Positions 45,320 to 54,375 are shown, numbered from the stretch's first letter. The stretch is DNA of 64,000 nucleotides from Treponema sp. (GCA_017550685.1 JAFZOJ010000001.1:62001-126000); one strand, 5' to 3'. The notes: generated by a model not told the origin, from the sequence alone. A program made the numbers and translations.

Positions 45320-46556
45320 TAGACTTAACCCCGATTCCTTTTTCGCGGGCAAGTCCCATTACATAATCATGCGAATATTTTCCTATTCCTCTTGGCTTTG
45401 GATGAGGCTCTGCGTCTCCAATCAAAATTATCTGTTTGTTTGAACCTTCGCGCCAGTTATAAAAAGCAACCGAAGCATAAATGGCTTCATAAACTGCTTC
45501 CGGAATATCGCCGCCTTCCTTGCCGATAATCTTGAGCGAGTTCAGATTCTTATTCATAATGCTAAGACTGTCGGTAAATCCAAAGAAACGAACCGGAAGC
45601 CCCTTGTAATTAAAGTTATCTCCATAGTCGCGGTAGAACAAAAGTCCAAACCTTACATCCTTGGCCTGTTCAAATTTTTCAAGCAGGGCCGGAAGCAGCT
45701 TTTTCTTGAGCATTTCTATGTCGTTTTTCATACTGCCGGTTGCGTCAATGGCAAATATAAGGTCAAGATTGTCCGGTTCTCCGATATTATCAATTACCTT
45801 AAGGATATCTTCTATAATTGTGTCAGGTCCCTTTGAATAAACAATAAAATCAGAAATTTCAGTGAACTTCTGTGTGGCAGCAGGATTATAATCATCGGTG
45901 AGCACTACAGTTTCTTTTTCCGGTTCGGCAGGTGCAGGCTTGGCCCTTCTTCTGGTTTCCAGATTGAACATAAAAGGACTGTCCATATATTCGCCGCTGT
46001 AATCTGCATAAGGCTTTTCAAAGGTTCTTATGTTTATAAAGGTTCCCTTGCCTATTTCTACAATGCCGTGTCTGCTCCACTCGTAGCCGTACTGAATTTT
46101 GACCGGAATAAAAATGTGGAATGCCTTGTCAAAAAAGTCTGTTTTTTCGGCTGTTGAATCTATAAGGCTGTATTTTGCACCTTCCGAAACAAGCTTCTGT
46201 CCATCCAGATAGCGGATTTCGTCTCCATTTATGCTGTTGTATTCAAGTGCCCTGTAGGCATAGCTGTCTGATTTTCCTTCCGGATCTCTTGTAGTTTCTG
46301 TAAGCAGGATTGATTCTATTCCCTTTATTTTTCGGACATAAAGATGATAGCCCGTAAGCTCCCCTTTTTCGTCATAGGCCTGGGTAATTCTTACATCATT
46401 TGCCTTGATGCGCATTGCATCCTGCTTTGGAGTATATACAAGCTTTTGAGAATTGTTTTCAGGTTTCTTTTCCTGCGCAAAAACACCCGTCTGCAGCATA
46501 AAAACTGCCAGTAATATAGAAAAAACGGCTATTTTTGAATTTTTTGCATAAAACAT
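45300..46556 (-). CDS. Exported protein with C-terminal von Willebrand factor A domain
   Basis: 418 residues: signal peptide (SILLAVFMLQTGVFAQ), a middle region of no known family with basic linker ETRRRAKPAPAEPEKE, and a VWA domain (about 260-415). The MIDAS motif is complete: DATGSMK (DxSGS type), then a Thr/Ser site and an Asp in GDAEPHPKP. VWA domains bind protein ligands through a metal; it probably works in the periplasm. No Shine-Dalgarno or clear -10 is visible before the start. Confidence 0.85.
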   Translation of the reverse strand: MFYAKNSKIAVFSILLAVFMLQTGVFAQEKKPENNSQKLVYTPKQDAMRIKANDVRITQAYDEKGELTGYHLYVRKIKGIESILLTETTRDPEGKSDSYAYRALEYNSINGDEIRYLDGQKLVSEGAKYSLIDSTAEKTDFFDKAFHIFIPVKIQYGYEWSRHGIVEIGKGTFINIRTFEKPYADYSGEYMDSPFMFNLETRRRAKPAPAEPEKETVVLTDDYNPAATQKFTEISDFIVYSKGPDTIIEDILKVIDNIGEPDNLDLIFAIDATGSMKNDIEMLKKKLLPALLEKFEQAKDVRFGLLFYRDYGDNFNYKGLPVRFFGFTDSLSIMNKNLNSLKIIGKEGGDIPEAVYEAIYASVAFYNWREGSNKQIILIGDAEPHPKPRGIGKYSHDYVMGLAREKGIGVKSIILPDD

Positions 46557-46623
46557 AGTTACTTATCGGCTTTTTGTATGTTTTATATTAGGAATTGCAA
46601 ATTTCAACTAAAGGGGGTAAAAT

Positions 46624-47199
46624 ATGAACATGAAACTTAAAACTATCTGTATTGCATTAGCATTATTCAGTTTCTCTACCTATACCTTTGCAAAACCGGC
46701 AACTTATTCATTTTCAGGTTTTGGAGGCGGACTTCCGTCTTCTGCTACAAGAGTTTCTGCATCAGACGATTCAGACGTTCCAACAAAACAGAGAATCATA
46801 GTCGAAGATGACGAAACAGAAGATACAAATACATCTGACGAAGAACCTTCTGTAAACAAAAACAAAAAGGGTGCCCTTATTGCAACATATGTTATTCTTG
46901 GAGCTGTCGTAACAGCCGGAATTGTTGTAGGAGCTATATATCTTAGCAGCGAATCTGCTGACTGCTGTTCGTCTGCTTCTGACAGTATGATGAAGGGCTG
47001 CGGCGAAGGCTGTTCTGAAAGCTGTAACAAGAGCATGGAAGATGCGTGCAGCGAGTCTGTATCAGAAGCCTGTTCCTCTTCAAGCAATTCATCTTCCTGC
47101 AATTCTTCTTCGGGCAATTCTACCGTAGACTGTTCATCTTCTTCTATAAACGCACTCATGCAGGGTAATGTTGCTTTAATTCCAGTTTTCATTCCATAA
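46624..47199 (+). CDS. Exported Cys/Ser-rich membrane-anchored protein
   Basis: 191 residues: signal peptide ending TYTFA-KP, an acidic spacer (VEDDETEDTNTSDEEPS), one strong membrane helix (about 80-103, GALIATYVILGAVVTAGIVV), then a tail of about 70 residues that is mainly Ser with about a dozen Cys (DCCSS, GCGEGC, SSSCNSSS). No family is recognised. The tail could form disulphides or bind metal. AAAGGGGGT precedes the ATG. First gene of the envelope operon; the next starts five bases after its stop codon. Confidence 0.72.
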   Translation: MNMKLKTICIALALFSFSTYTFAKPATYSFSGFGGGLPSSATRVSASDDSDVPTKQRIIVEDDETEDTNTSDEEPSVNKNKKGALIATYVILGAVVTAGIVVGAIYLSSESADCCSSASDSMMKGCGEGCSESCNKSMEDACSESVSEACSSSSNSSSCNSSSGNSTVDCSSSSINALMQGNVALIPVFIP

Positions 47200-47203
47200 T
47201 AAG

Positions 47204-48265
47204 ATGACTGCCTGGAAAAACAGATTCATTATTTATCTGCTTATTCTATTCGCGACAGAGAGGTTTTATGCTGCTTCAAAAAATATCACCTCCCTGTCGC
47301 TTAATTTTACACGCATAGAATCAACTGCATCTCAACCGGAAAACAAAATGACCGGTTCCATAATCTACAGCAAAAATCCTTTTTTATTTGTATTTCAGAC
47401 AAACGAGCCTGCTGCACAAATCCTCTACCAGAACTCTGAAGGCGCGTTTTTTCTGCAGGGCGATACTGTAATTGATATTTCCGACCAGAAAGAAAGTCTT
47501 ACACAAATCTGCAATGATTTTTTGAACTGGTTCAAGGATGATTACGGGCTTAAGCAGTCTGGCTTTGATCCTTCTTTACTGTGGCTTGAAAACGACAGTA
47601 CTGTTTCGCGATGGAACAAAAAGCCGGACCAGGCGCAGCCTATTGATCACGTAATTGTATATTCAGATTCTCTGGGAAGGCTTACCGCTTTGAACATGTA
47701 TATTATAGAACAGGAGAATCCTGTTTTGTTTACTTCCACTACACTGTCTGATTTTGAATATACTGCGGGACATTATTATCCGGTCAAGGTAACTTCTGTT
47801 TCGTACGAAAATGATACTCCGCTTATTACGACGACCCTTTCTTTTTCTGACATAAGCTTTTCTTTTGTGGGGACAGATAAGGCCACCGGTAAATATGCGG
47901 TAACCCAGCTTTTAGAGCTCAAGCCTTCTGCAGACTTATCACGTCCGGCAGATTTTGTTACGGTGCAGGAGCCGGAAGAAACTGTTTACCGAGTTTCCAT
48001 TCCTTCTGTGCTTGTAAATGCCGGATATAAATTCTATAAAAAATTCATAACAAACCAGGATATGAGCAGCTGCCCGTTTTATCCTTCGTGTTCGCAGTAC
48101 ATGCTTCAGGCAGTTTCGCAAAACGGAATTGCTGGCTTTTTCCAAGGGCTGGACCGGCTTAACCGCTGCACCACCTCAGAGCATAAAAGAGATCTGTATG
48201 CCGTAACGGAAAACCACAAGCATTATGATCCGGTTCCTGTAAAAAACAAAGGGAGTTCAAAATGA
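47204..48265 (+). CDS. LolA-YidD fusion protein
   Basis: 353 residues: signal peptide, then a LolA-like domain (about 25-215; LSLNFTRIESTASQPEN, GSIIYSKNPFLFVFQTNEP, with the half-barrel pattern of the lipoprotein carrier family). A C-terminal YidD domain follows (about 265-335): GYKFYKKFITNQDMSSCPFY, PSCSQYMLQAVSQNG, LNRCTT. YidD alone is a small inner-membrane-associated protein that helps YidC insertion; LolA ferries lipoproteins. The fusion would put YidD in the exported part of the chain, which is unusual. There is no Shine-Dalgarno; translation probably couples to the upstream gene. It overlaps the next gene by four bases (ATGA). Confidence 0.82.
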   Translation: MTAWKNRFIIYLLILFATERFYAASKNITSLSLNFTRIESTASQPENKMTGSIIYSKNPFLFVFQTNEPAAQILYQNSEGAFFLQGDTVIDISDQKESLTQICNDFLNWFKDDYGLKQSGFDPSLLWLENDSTVSRWNKKPDQAQPIDHVIVYSDSLGRLTALNMYIIEQENPVLFTSTTLSDFEYTAGHYYPVKVTSVSYENDTPLITTTLSFSDISFSFVGTDKATGKYAVTQLLELKPSADLSRPADFVTVQEPEETVYRVSIPSVLVNAGYKFYKKFITNQDMSSCPFYPSCSQYMLQAVSQNGIAGFFQGLDRLNRCTTSEHKRDLYAVTENHKHYDPVPVKNKGSSK

Positions 48266-49149
48266 AAAAAATCCTTACACGTCTTATAATTATTCCACTC
48301 CTTCTTATAACCGCAGTAACTTATCTTAATGCACAGAGCTTTGTGTCGCCTTATGAACCTTCGGTTGTCAAAGCCTTTGCCGATTCCCTTTTGGAAGAAG
48401 GTTTTCTTACCCAGGCAGAAGGCGAATATAAAAGATATCTTTTTTCATTTGACCGCCAGACTTTGAGCCAGCAGAGCAGCGACCCGGAATTTCAATCCAC
48501 ACTTTTATCACTCTGCAATATCTACAAGCAGCAGTCAAACAAATCGGGAGTTCAGTGGCTTGATGAACAGTTTTATACTTATGCCCAGAACAGCGTAAAG
48601 GAAAAAATGAGCAACCTTAACGCAGGTTTTCTTTTTAAGGAACGAGATGAGCTTGAGTTTTCTGCCTTTACTTACCGGCTCTATAATTCTGATGCAGTTT
48701 TTTCACCCGACTTTTCAAATCTGCTGCAGGTATCTAACCTTGTTCTTGAACAGGACATAAAAAAGCTTGGAGAACTTACTGCAGTTATTTCTCTTGAAAA
48801 CGATGTCTTTGCACATCTGAACGAGTTGTGCACTTCATACAAAACAAAAAAGCCGGGACTCGCACTCTTTCTTTCAATGATATTACCCGGTTCGGGCAGA
48901 TGGTACACCGGTTCCTTTGCCGCATTCACCGGTTCCTTCCTTACAATAGGCTCCTTTGTTGCAGGAACAGTGCTCACCGGCATCAAAACCCAATGGAAAG
49001 GCTGGCAGCCCTACGTTTTCGGTGCCTGCGGTCTTGTGCTTTACATAACCGACTTATACGGCTCTTGGAAAAGTGCACAACGATATAACGATGCCTTATT
49101 CAGACATCTGTGTGAAGAAACGGAAAATATATATGAAAAAATATACTAA
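48262..49149 (+). CDS. Exported repeat/membrane protein of the LolA-YidD operon (paralogue 1)
   Basis: 295 residues: signal peptide (LLITAVTYLNAQ), a TPR-like helical region (LLEEGFLTQAEGEYKRYLFS), then two to three C-terminal membrane helices starting with FLSMILPGSGRWYTGS. The P-G-x-G-x-x-Y-x-G pattern resembles DUF5683/TM2-type membrane modules. It shares this layout with the next gene, so the pair arose by duplication. GGGAG lies before the ATG. Function unknown; context suggests envelope biogenesis. Confidence 0.75.
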   Translation: MKKILTRLIIIPLLLITAVTYLNAQSFVSPYEPSVVKAFADSLLEEGFLTQAEGEYKRYLFSFDRQTLSQQSSDPEFQSTLLSLCNIYKQQSNKSGVQWLDEQFYTYAQNSVKEKMSNLNAGFLFKERDELEFSAFTYRLYNSDAVFSPDFSNLLQVSNLVLEQDIKKLGELTAVISLENDVFAHLNELCTSYKTKKPGLALFLSMILPGSGRWYTGSFAAFTGSFLTIGSFVAGTVLTGIKTQWKGWQPYVFGACGLVLYITDLYGSWKSAQRYNDALFRHLCEETENIYEKIY

Positions 49150-50041
49150 GGCTTTTATTCTGAGCTTTTTCATCCTTATATTATCCTCAATTTATGCGGC
49201 AGAAAAAACTGACCCGTACGAGCAGGTGTTTTTGTATGCACGGGCTTTGGAACAGGGCGGCGCTGCAGAACAGGCACAGACAGAATATAAGCGCTATATC
49301 TTTATGCAGGATTATTCAGAAGGGCTGCACCAGACAGAATGCTTTGACTGTCTTGCAGGCCTATATGCACAGGACCAAAGCTGGGATCTTGCGGCCGACA
49401 ATATTTACCGTGCAATTTTGAGCGCAACCCGGGAAGGACTGGACAACGAATATATCGACAGCCTGAGACTCCGTCACATTTATTACCTTAGGATGCAGTG
49501 TCAGACAGAAAAAACTCCGGCCTGCAATAACCTTCTGTTTTTTTCATACATGAATCTTCCTGACTTTTCGCAGGAGGTAAAAAAGGCTGCCTTGTGCCAG
49601 GACCTTAAAAATGCAGTAGAAAATTACCGCTGGGATTATGCCAGAACCCAATACAACCGCACCGTTGCAGAATTTCCCGGACTTTTTACACAGCAGGAAA
49701 ACGAAATCATAAACCGGAGCTTTGACAACATTCAGAATTATAAGCCTAAAAAGCAGATGCTCGCAGGCTACCTTTCATTTTTCCCGGGACTGGGCCAGCT
49801 TTACGCCGGAGACTACCTTGATTCACTCAATGCCTTTCTTCTTAACGGCAGCATTATTACAGTAAGCGTCTATTCTATCTGCACCATGGATTTATGGACC
49901 TTTTCCCTTCTGGAATTCCCTCCGCTCAGGCAATTTATGAAAGGAAACATCTATAATGCGCAGAAAGATGCCTATTATCACAATCTCCACAAGATTGATG
50001 AATACTCAGAGCCTATAAAAAACATACTCAGCAGCCGCTAA
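49133..50041 (+). CDS. Exported repeat/membrane protein of the LolA-YidD operon (paralogue 2)
   Basis: 302 residues from the ATG at 49133, which gives a proper signal peptide (AFILSFFILILSSIYAAEKT); an in-frame ATG at 49073 would put 20 polar residues before it. Helical region with QAQTEYKRYIFMQDYSEG, matching the EGEYKRYLF motif of paralogue 1, then membrane helices after GYLSFFPGLGQLYAGD. It overlaps the previous gene by 17 bases in another frame. It ends the operon 46624-50041. Confidence 0.75.
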   Translation: MKKYTKAFILSFFILILSSIYAAEKTDPYEQVFLYARALEQGGAAEQAQTEYKRYIFMQDYSEGLHQTECFDCLAGLYAQDQSWDLAADNIYRAILSATREGLDNEYIDSLRLRHIYYLRMQCQTEKTPACNNLLFFSYMNLPDFSQEVKKAALCQDLKNAVENYRWDYARTQYNRTVAEFPGLFTQQENEIINRSFDNIQNYKPKKQMLAGYLSFFPGLGQLYAGDYLDSLNAFLLNGSIITVSVYSICTMDLWTFSLLEFPPLRQFMKGNIYNAQKDAYYHNLHKIDEYSEPIKNILSSR

Positions 50042-50126
50042 AAGCTTTTTTTCAACCCAACAAATAATTGAAAATTCCTCAAAATACGTTATAATATACT
50101 TTACAAATACTTAATTTCTTTAGATT

Positions 50127-51203
50127 ATGCCGCAAGACGATTTTGAACAGATAGATCTCAATACCTTTTTTGACTCTCAGGATGCAAACCCTGTCCGCGA
50201 CGAAAAGGCAGAGATGCTTACTACAAGACAAAAAGATCTCATACAGGAAGTAATGCCGCAGATAAAGGCCGTGGATCCGGAGAAAGCACAGAACTTTCAG
50301 GAACGCCTCGAAGCGCTGGAAGCATTGGCTCAGGCTGTTGCAAAATTCCCTTCCCTGTTGGAACGTCACGAGCTTATCGGCGGCACACGTACCCCTACTT
50401 CGCTTATTGATTCACTTATAGATCATCAGGATGCAGGAGATGCTACACTGCAGCTTCCGTCCAAGGCAATGCTTGGAAAAGGTCTTCTTGTTGCCAAAAT
50501 GCATACCTTTTCGAGCTTTGCAAAATATACACATCACATTGCCGAACTCAAAAAATATTCAAAGGCATTTGATACAGAAACCGTATCTTCCATGTATTCG
50601 CTGCTTATCGAGGACGTTTACTTAAACCTTATCCGCGATACAACACAGCCTATGGAATACCGCCGCGAATGGGCATTGTCACTTCTGCTGCTTTGGGAAC
50701 ACTGGAATGACCAGGGAAGTGCCCAGGTTGCACCCGTTCTTGAATCTGTATGGATGGCACGCCGCCGTCTTGCTCCTGCTTTTGGAACAATGATGGGTAC
50801 AAGTGAACTCCTGCTTATTTCCATGCAGATGGACGACCAGTGGATTGCCTTTATCAAACAAAAGCTTGGTGAACCCGGTGTTTCGCAGGCAATGGAAGAG
50901 TTTCTTTTTGGTATTTCTTTTGAACAGATAAATACACTCCGTACAATCTTAAAGGAAAAAGGCATTCCGGCTATCGGGCGTGATGAAGTTTCCAAATTTC
51001 TGGGCGAACACGTAAAGTCGGATGCAGGTCTGGATTACCGTGACTTCTATGCAAAATACACAGTTAGACGTGATAATGCCCGTTCCCGAACAAGGCTCAA
51101 GCTTAACGGCCCGCACAAAACACTTGAAGATTACTTTATACAGTTTGTAACGGAGCAGAATAAGGAGAAACAGAATAATGATACTTTCGCAAAATCAAAA
51201 TGA
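50127..51203 (+). CDS. Conserved hypothetical, mostly helical soluble protein
   Basis: 358 residues, no signal peptide or membrane segment, rich in helix-formers. I see no catalytic motif or known domain. It overlaps the downstream XRE-cupin regulator by 26 bases, so the two are one unit. TTGAAA (50068-50073), 16 bases and TATAAT (50090-50095) give a promoter with a leader of about 25 bases and no Shine-Dalgarno. Confidence 0.7.
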   Translation: MPQDDFEQIDLNTFFDSQDANPVRDEKAEMLTTRQKDLIQEVMPQIKAVDPEKAQNFQERLEALEALAQAVAKFPSLLERHELIGGTRTPTSLIDSLIDHQDAGDATLQLPSKAMLGKGLLVAKMHTFSSFAKYTHHIAELKKYSKAFDTETVSSMYSLLIEDVYLNLIRDTTQPMEYRREWALSLLLLWEHWNDQGSAQVAPVLESVWMARRRLAPAFGTMMGTSELLLISMQMDDQWIAFIKQKLGEPGVSQAMEEFLFGISFEQINTLRTILKEKGIPAIGRDEVSKFLGEHVKSDAGLDYRDFYAKYTVRRDNARSRTRLKLNGPHKTLEDYFIQFVTEQNKEKQNNDTFAKSK

Positions 51204-51792
51204 TGAAGATAAACAGAAAAAGATTCCCTACCACTTTGGCGAAAAACTGCGTCAGGTAAGGGAGAAAAAAGGCTATACCCTTAAGGTTGTTGCACAAAAA
51301 GCCGGAGTAAGCGAAAGTCTTGTTTCTCAGATTGAACGAAATCATGTTTCGCCGGCGATTGATACACTGCTTTCTCTGGCCGATGTTCTGGATATTAACC
51401 TGGAATTTCTTTTTGAAGAATACAGAAAGGTCAGACCCGTAACAATTATTCATGCAGAAGAACGCCCTACTATCCGCGAAGACGAGATTATCTACGAGGA
51501 GCTTGCCAACCCTAAGGATTCTAAAAATGATGTTTCGTTTGAGTCCTATATGCTTAAGATTCCGGCAAACACCCATACACACCGTGGTTCTTACGGACAC
51601 ATGGGCCAGGAGTTTGGAATTATCCTTAAAGGACGCGCCAAGCTCATCTACGAAGGCAAGGAATACATTCTGGAAGAAGGAGACAGCGTTTCCTACTCTG
51701 CTGCAGTACCACATACAGTAGAAAACATAGGCGACTGTGAGCTCAATGCCATCTGGGTTCTGTCCCCGGCCCAGCGATTTACCGGAAAATAG
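51178..51792 (+). CDS. XRE-family transcriptional regulator with cupin sensor domain
   Basis: 204 residues: a helix-turn-helix (about 20-75; GEKLRQVREKKGYTLKVVAQ, AGVSESLVSQIERN) and a C-terminal cupin (about 125-195; HTHRGSYGHMGQEFG, LEEGDSVSYSAAVPHTVEN). This layout is typical of regulators such as PuuR/SutR that sense a small ligand. AAGGAG precedes the ATG. Targets are unknown; the neighbouring citrate synthase gene has its own promoter. Confidence 0.9.
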   Translation: MILSQNQNDEDKQKKIPYHFGEKLRQVREKKGYTLKVVAQKAGVSESLVSQIERNHVSPAIDTLLSLADVLDINLEFLFEEYRKVRPVTIIHAEERPTIREDEIIYEELANPKDSKNDVSFESYMLKIPANTHTHRGSYGHMGQEFGIILKGRAKLIYEGKEYILEEGDSVSYSAAVPHTVENIGDCELNAIWVLSPAQRFTGK

Positions 51793-51825
51793 TCTGCAGC
51801 CGCAGCAAAGCAATCCAAATTATAG

Positions 51826-51978
51826 TTGCAACTCTTCTTTAATTTTTGTATAATTATTTAATTTTATTAAAGTTTTATTGTATATTTATGCAATTTTCCC
51901 TCATAAATATGCAACGAATCATTGTTATACAAATAAGGACAGGCTAAAAAGCGGCCTTACACAGGAGGTAATACAATC
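51826..51978 (+). promoter_or_regulatory. Promoter and about 120-base leader of the citrate synthase gene
   Basis: TTGCAA (51826-51831), 17 bases, TATAAT (51849-51854). The leader contains the small palindrome TTGT-TAT-ACAA near 51920 and AGGAGGT before the ATG. The long leader contrasts with the leaderless genes nearby. I do not recognise a riboswitch in it. Confidence 0.55.
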
Positions 51979-53349
51979 ATGACTTCAAAAAATTCAGATG
52001 CAGCTCTTTTGAAGAGACTCGAAAAGCTTGCCGTTCACAATGATCCGATTAATCCAGATTTATACAAAACTTACGACGTAAAACGCGGTTTAAGAAATGC
52101 AAACGGCACCGGTGTTCTTGTAGGACTCACCCGTATTGGTGATGTAGTCGGTTACGAAATGAAGGATGGACAGAAAATTGCCATTCCCGGACGTCTTGTT
52201 TACCGCGGTTATAATGTAGAAGATTTAATTCACGACGCAGAAAAGAATAAACAGTTCGGTTATGAACAGTGCGCATATCTCCTTTTGTTTGGAGAGCTTC
52301 CTACACAGGACAAGCTTGATACCTTTAAGCAGTACCTTGGTGAATGCCGCTCGCTCCCTGAACACTTTACCGAAGACATGATTATGAAGGCTCCTTCGAG
52401 CGATATTATGAACAAGATTGCCCGTGGAGTTTTAGCAAGTTACTCTTATGATGACGACCCTGAAAACCGCAGCGTAGGAAATGTCGTTAAACAGTGTATT
52501 CAGCTCATTGCACGTTTTTCTACACTTGCTTCTTACGGATATCAGGCAAAGCGCCGCTACTATGACAACAAGAGTATGTTCATTCATAATCCAAAGGCAG
52601 ACCTTAGTACTGCAGAAAACTTTTTGCGTCTGATTCGTTCAGACAAAACCTACACAAGACTCGAAGCCGAAACCCTTGACCTTGCACTTATTCTTCACGC
52701 AGAGCATGGTGGTGGTAACAACTCTTCTTTGACAGTTCACGTTGTTTCTTCTGCCGATACAGATACATATTCTGCAATGGCCGCTGCTGTTGGTTCGCTT
52801 AAAGGACGCCGTCACGGTGGTGCCAACATCAAGGTTATGGAAATGATGGATGACATCAAGGCTAACGTAAAAGACTGGACCAGCGAAAAAGAAGTAGGCA
52901 ACTACCTTAAGAAAATTGCCCTTAAAGAAGCCGGCGACCGTTCAGGTTTGATTTATGGTATGGGCCACGCAATCTATACAATCAGCGATCCTCGTGAAGT
53001 ACTGCTCAAGGCTAAGGCTAAGAAGCTTGCAAAAGAAAAAGGCGAAGAGTTTGAGAGAGAACTTGCCCTTTACGATATGATCGAAAAGCTTTCTCCTGCA
53101 ATCATTCAGGAAGTTCATAAATCAGACAAGAGCATCTGCGCCAACGTCGATATGTATTCCGGCCTTGTTTACAGTATGCTCAACATTCCTCGCGAGCTGT
53201 TCACACCAATCTTTGCAATCTCTCGTATTGCCGGCTGGTCAGCACACCGCATTGAGGAAATCGTAAGCGGCGGAAGAATCTACCGTCCAGCCTACAAGAA
53301 CGTTTCCAAAGAACGAGAATATGTTCCTATCCAGGAAAGAAAGAAATAG
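51979..53349 (+). CDS. Citrate synthase (citrate/2-methylcitrate synthase family)
   Basis: 456 residues. Motifs: the substrate His in ILHAEHGGGNNSS, GSLKGRRHGGANIKVM, the second His in GMGHAIYTISDPR, and the catalytic Asp in ICANVDMYSGLVY with an Arg nearby. It condenses oxaloacetate with acetyl-CoA (or propionyl-CoA). The N-terminal extension (residues 1-70) is typical of longer bacterial forms. A strong AGGAGGT lies before the ATG. It is the only TCA-type enzyme here, so a role in glutamate synthesis by a partial cycle is inferred. Confidence 0.92.
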   Translation: MTSKNSDAALLKRLEKLAVHNDPINPDLYKTYDVKRGLRNANGTGVLVGLTRIGDVVGYEMKDGQKIAIPGRLVYRGYNVEDLIHDAEKNKQFGYEQCAYLLLFGELPTQDKLDTFKQYLGECRSLPEHFTEDMIMKAPSSDIMNKIARGVLASYSYDDDPENRSVGNVVKQCIQLIARFSTLASYGYQAKRRYYDNKSMFIHNPKADLSTAENFLRLIRSDKTYTRLEAETLDLALILHAEHGGGNNSSLTVHVVSSADTDTYSAMAAAVGSLKGRRHGGANIKVMEMMDDIKANVKDWTSEKEVGNYLKKIALKEAGDRSGLIYGMGHAIYTISDPREVLLKAKAKKLAKEKGEEFERELALYDMIEKLSPAIIQEVHKSDKSICANVDMYSGLVYSMLNIPRELFTPIFAISRIAGWSAHRIEEIVSGGRIYRPAYKNVSKEREYVPIQERKK

Positions 53350-53358
53350 AATCATTGC

Positions 53359-53383
53359 GGTGGTTGAGCCTGTCGAAACCACC
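53359..53383. repeat. Palindromic repeat, inverted copy of the 37065 element
   Basis: Arms GGTGGTT and AACCACC around GAGCCTGTCGA. It sits between convergent genes, 10 bases past each stop codon, where a terminator would be expected, but no T-run follows. Confidence 0.8.
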
Positions 53384-53393
53384 TGCAAAAAAT

Positions 53394-54131
53394 TTATCGT
53401 CTATTTCGTCGACTATTAGCAATCAGCAACAGACGAAGGAACGACCCTATAGCCGTAAGCGCCGAGGCAACATAGGTAAGCGCTGCGGCACTCAAAACCT
53501 TTTTAGCACCCTTGATTTCTTCTTTGGAAACAAGGGTGTTTGTTTCTTTAAGAATCTTGAGCGCACGGCGAGAGGCATTAAACTCTACCGGCAGTGTAAT
53601 GATGTAGAAAATCATAGAAGCGCCAAAAAGCAAAAGTCCAATATCTGTAATAAGCTGAAGGATGTGGAGATACTGTTCAAGGCTGGCAACTGCACCAAGA
53701 GCAATTCCAAGAATGGCAAGGGTTGGTCCAAAGCGTGAACCAAAGTTTGCAACAGGAACAAGCATGCGGCGGAAGATGAGCGGACCGTAGCCTACATTAT
53801 GCTGAATGGCGTGGCCGGTTTCGTGGGCAGCAACTCCTACAGCTGCAATGGAGCGGCTTGCAAATGTTGAATCACTCAGGCTCAAAACCTTGGTGCTTGG
53901 ATTATAATTATCGGTCAGTTTACCGCCAATGTGGGCAATACGTACGTCTGTAATACCATTTGCTTTAAGAAGGATTTGTGCTGCCTGGGCACCGCTCACA
54001 CCCCGGGAAGCCATTATCTTGTCATATTTTGCATAGCGCGATTTTACCATTGCCGATGCAAGCAGGCTGAGCAGTGCTGCGGGTAAAATAAGAATAAGAT
54101 AATATATATCAATGCCACCTAAATAATACAT
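53394..54131 (-). CDS. YugP-like membrane zinc metallopeptidase
   Basis: 245 residues. An N-terminal membrane helix (YYLILILPAALLSLLASAMV), then the zinc motif HETGH in GVAAHETGHAIQHN, and two to three further membrane segments in the second half. It matches the neutral zinc metallopeptidase YugP family, of unknown substrate. GGAGG lies six bases before the ATG. It is convergent with citrate synthase. Confidence 0.88.
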   Translation of the reverse strand: MYYLGGIDIYYLILILPAALLSLLASAMVKSRYAKYDKIMASRGVSGAQAAQILLKANGITDVRIAHIGGKLTDNYNPSTKVLSLSDSTFASRSIAAVGVAAHETGHAIQHNVGYGPLIFRRMLVPVANFGSRFGPTLAILGIALGAVASLEQYLHILQLITDIGLLLFGASMIFYIITLPVEFNASRRALKILKETNTLVSKEEIKGAKKVLSAAALTYVASALTAIGSFLRLLLIANSRRNRR

Positions 54132-54193
54132 TTAATCCTCCACTATATCTTTATAAAAAATAACTCCCGGTCGCCTTACGGATTTGCAAAACC

Positions 54194-54264
54194 GCAAGCT
54201 AGCTTGCTACATGCTGGCGTGCCTTGTAATTATATACATGGCCGCTCATGCGGCCGCACGCCAG
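54194..54264. repeat. Compound inverted-repeat element
   Basis: GCAAGCTAGCTTGC (perfect palindrome, 54194-54207). Then arms CTGGCGTGC (54214-54222) and GCACGCCAG (54256-54264), with GGCCGC/GCGGCC (54240-54255) nested inside. It lies in a 244-base gap without a gene. Confidence 0.75.
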
Positions 54265-54341
54265 AATGTTTTTGAAATCCGTAATTCGCCCTCCGTTATT
54301 TTTCCAATGCTTTGTTATAATTATATGCGTCATCCTATTCT

Positions 54342-54375
54342 ATCACAAAAACAGGGAGAATGGTATAATAAAAAT
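54342..54375 (+). promoter_or_regulatory. Promoter of the pseudouridine synthase gene, predicted leaderless
   Basis: ATCACA (54342-54347), 16 bases, TGG TATAAT (54364-54369, extended -10), then six bases to the ATG at 54376. Confidence 0.65.

Noticed and set aside
54184-54375. Upstream extension of the pseudouridine synthase
   Set aside because: It runs through the compound inverted repeat; a strong -10 lies just before the ATG at 54376.
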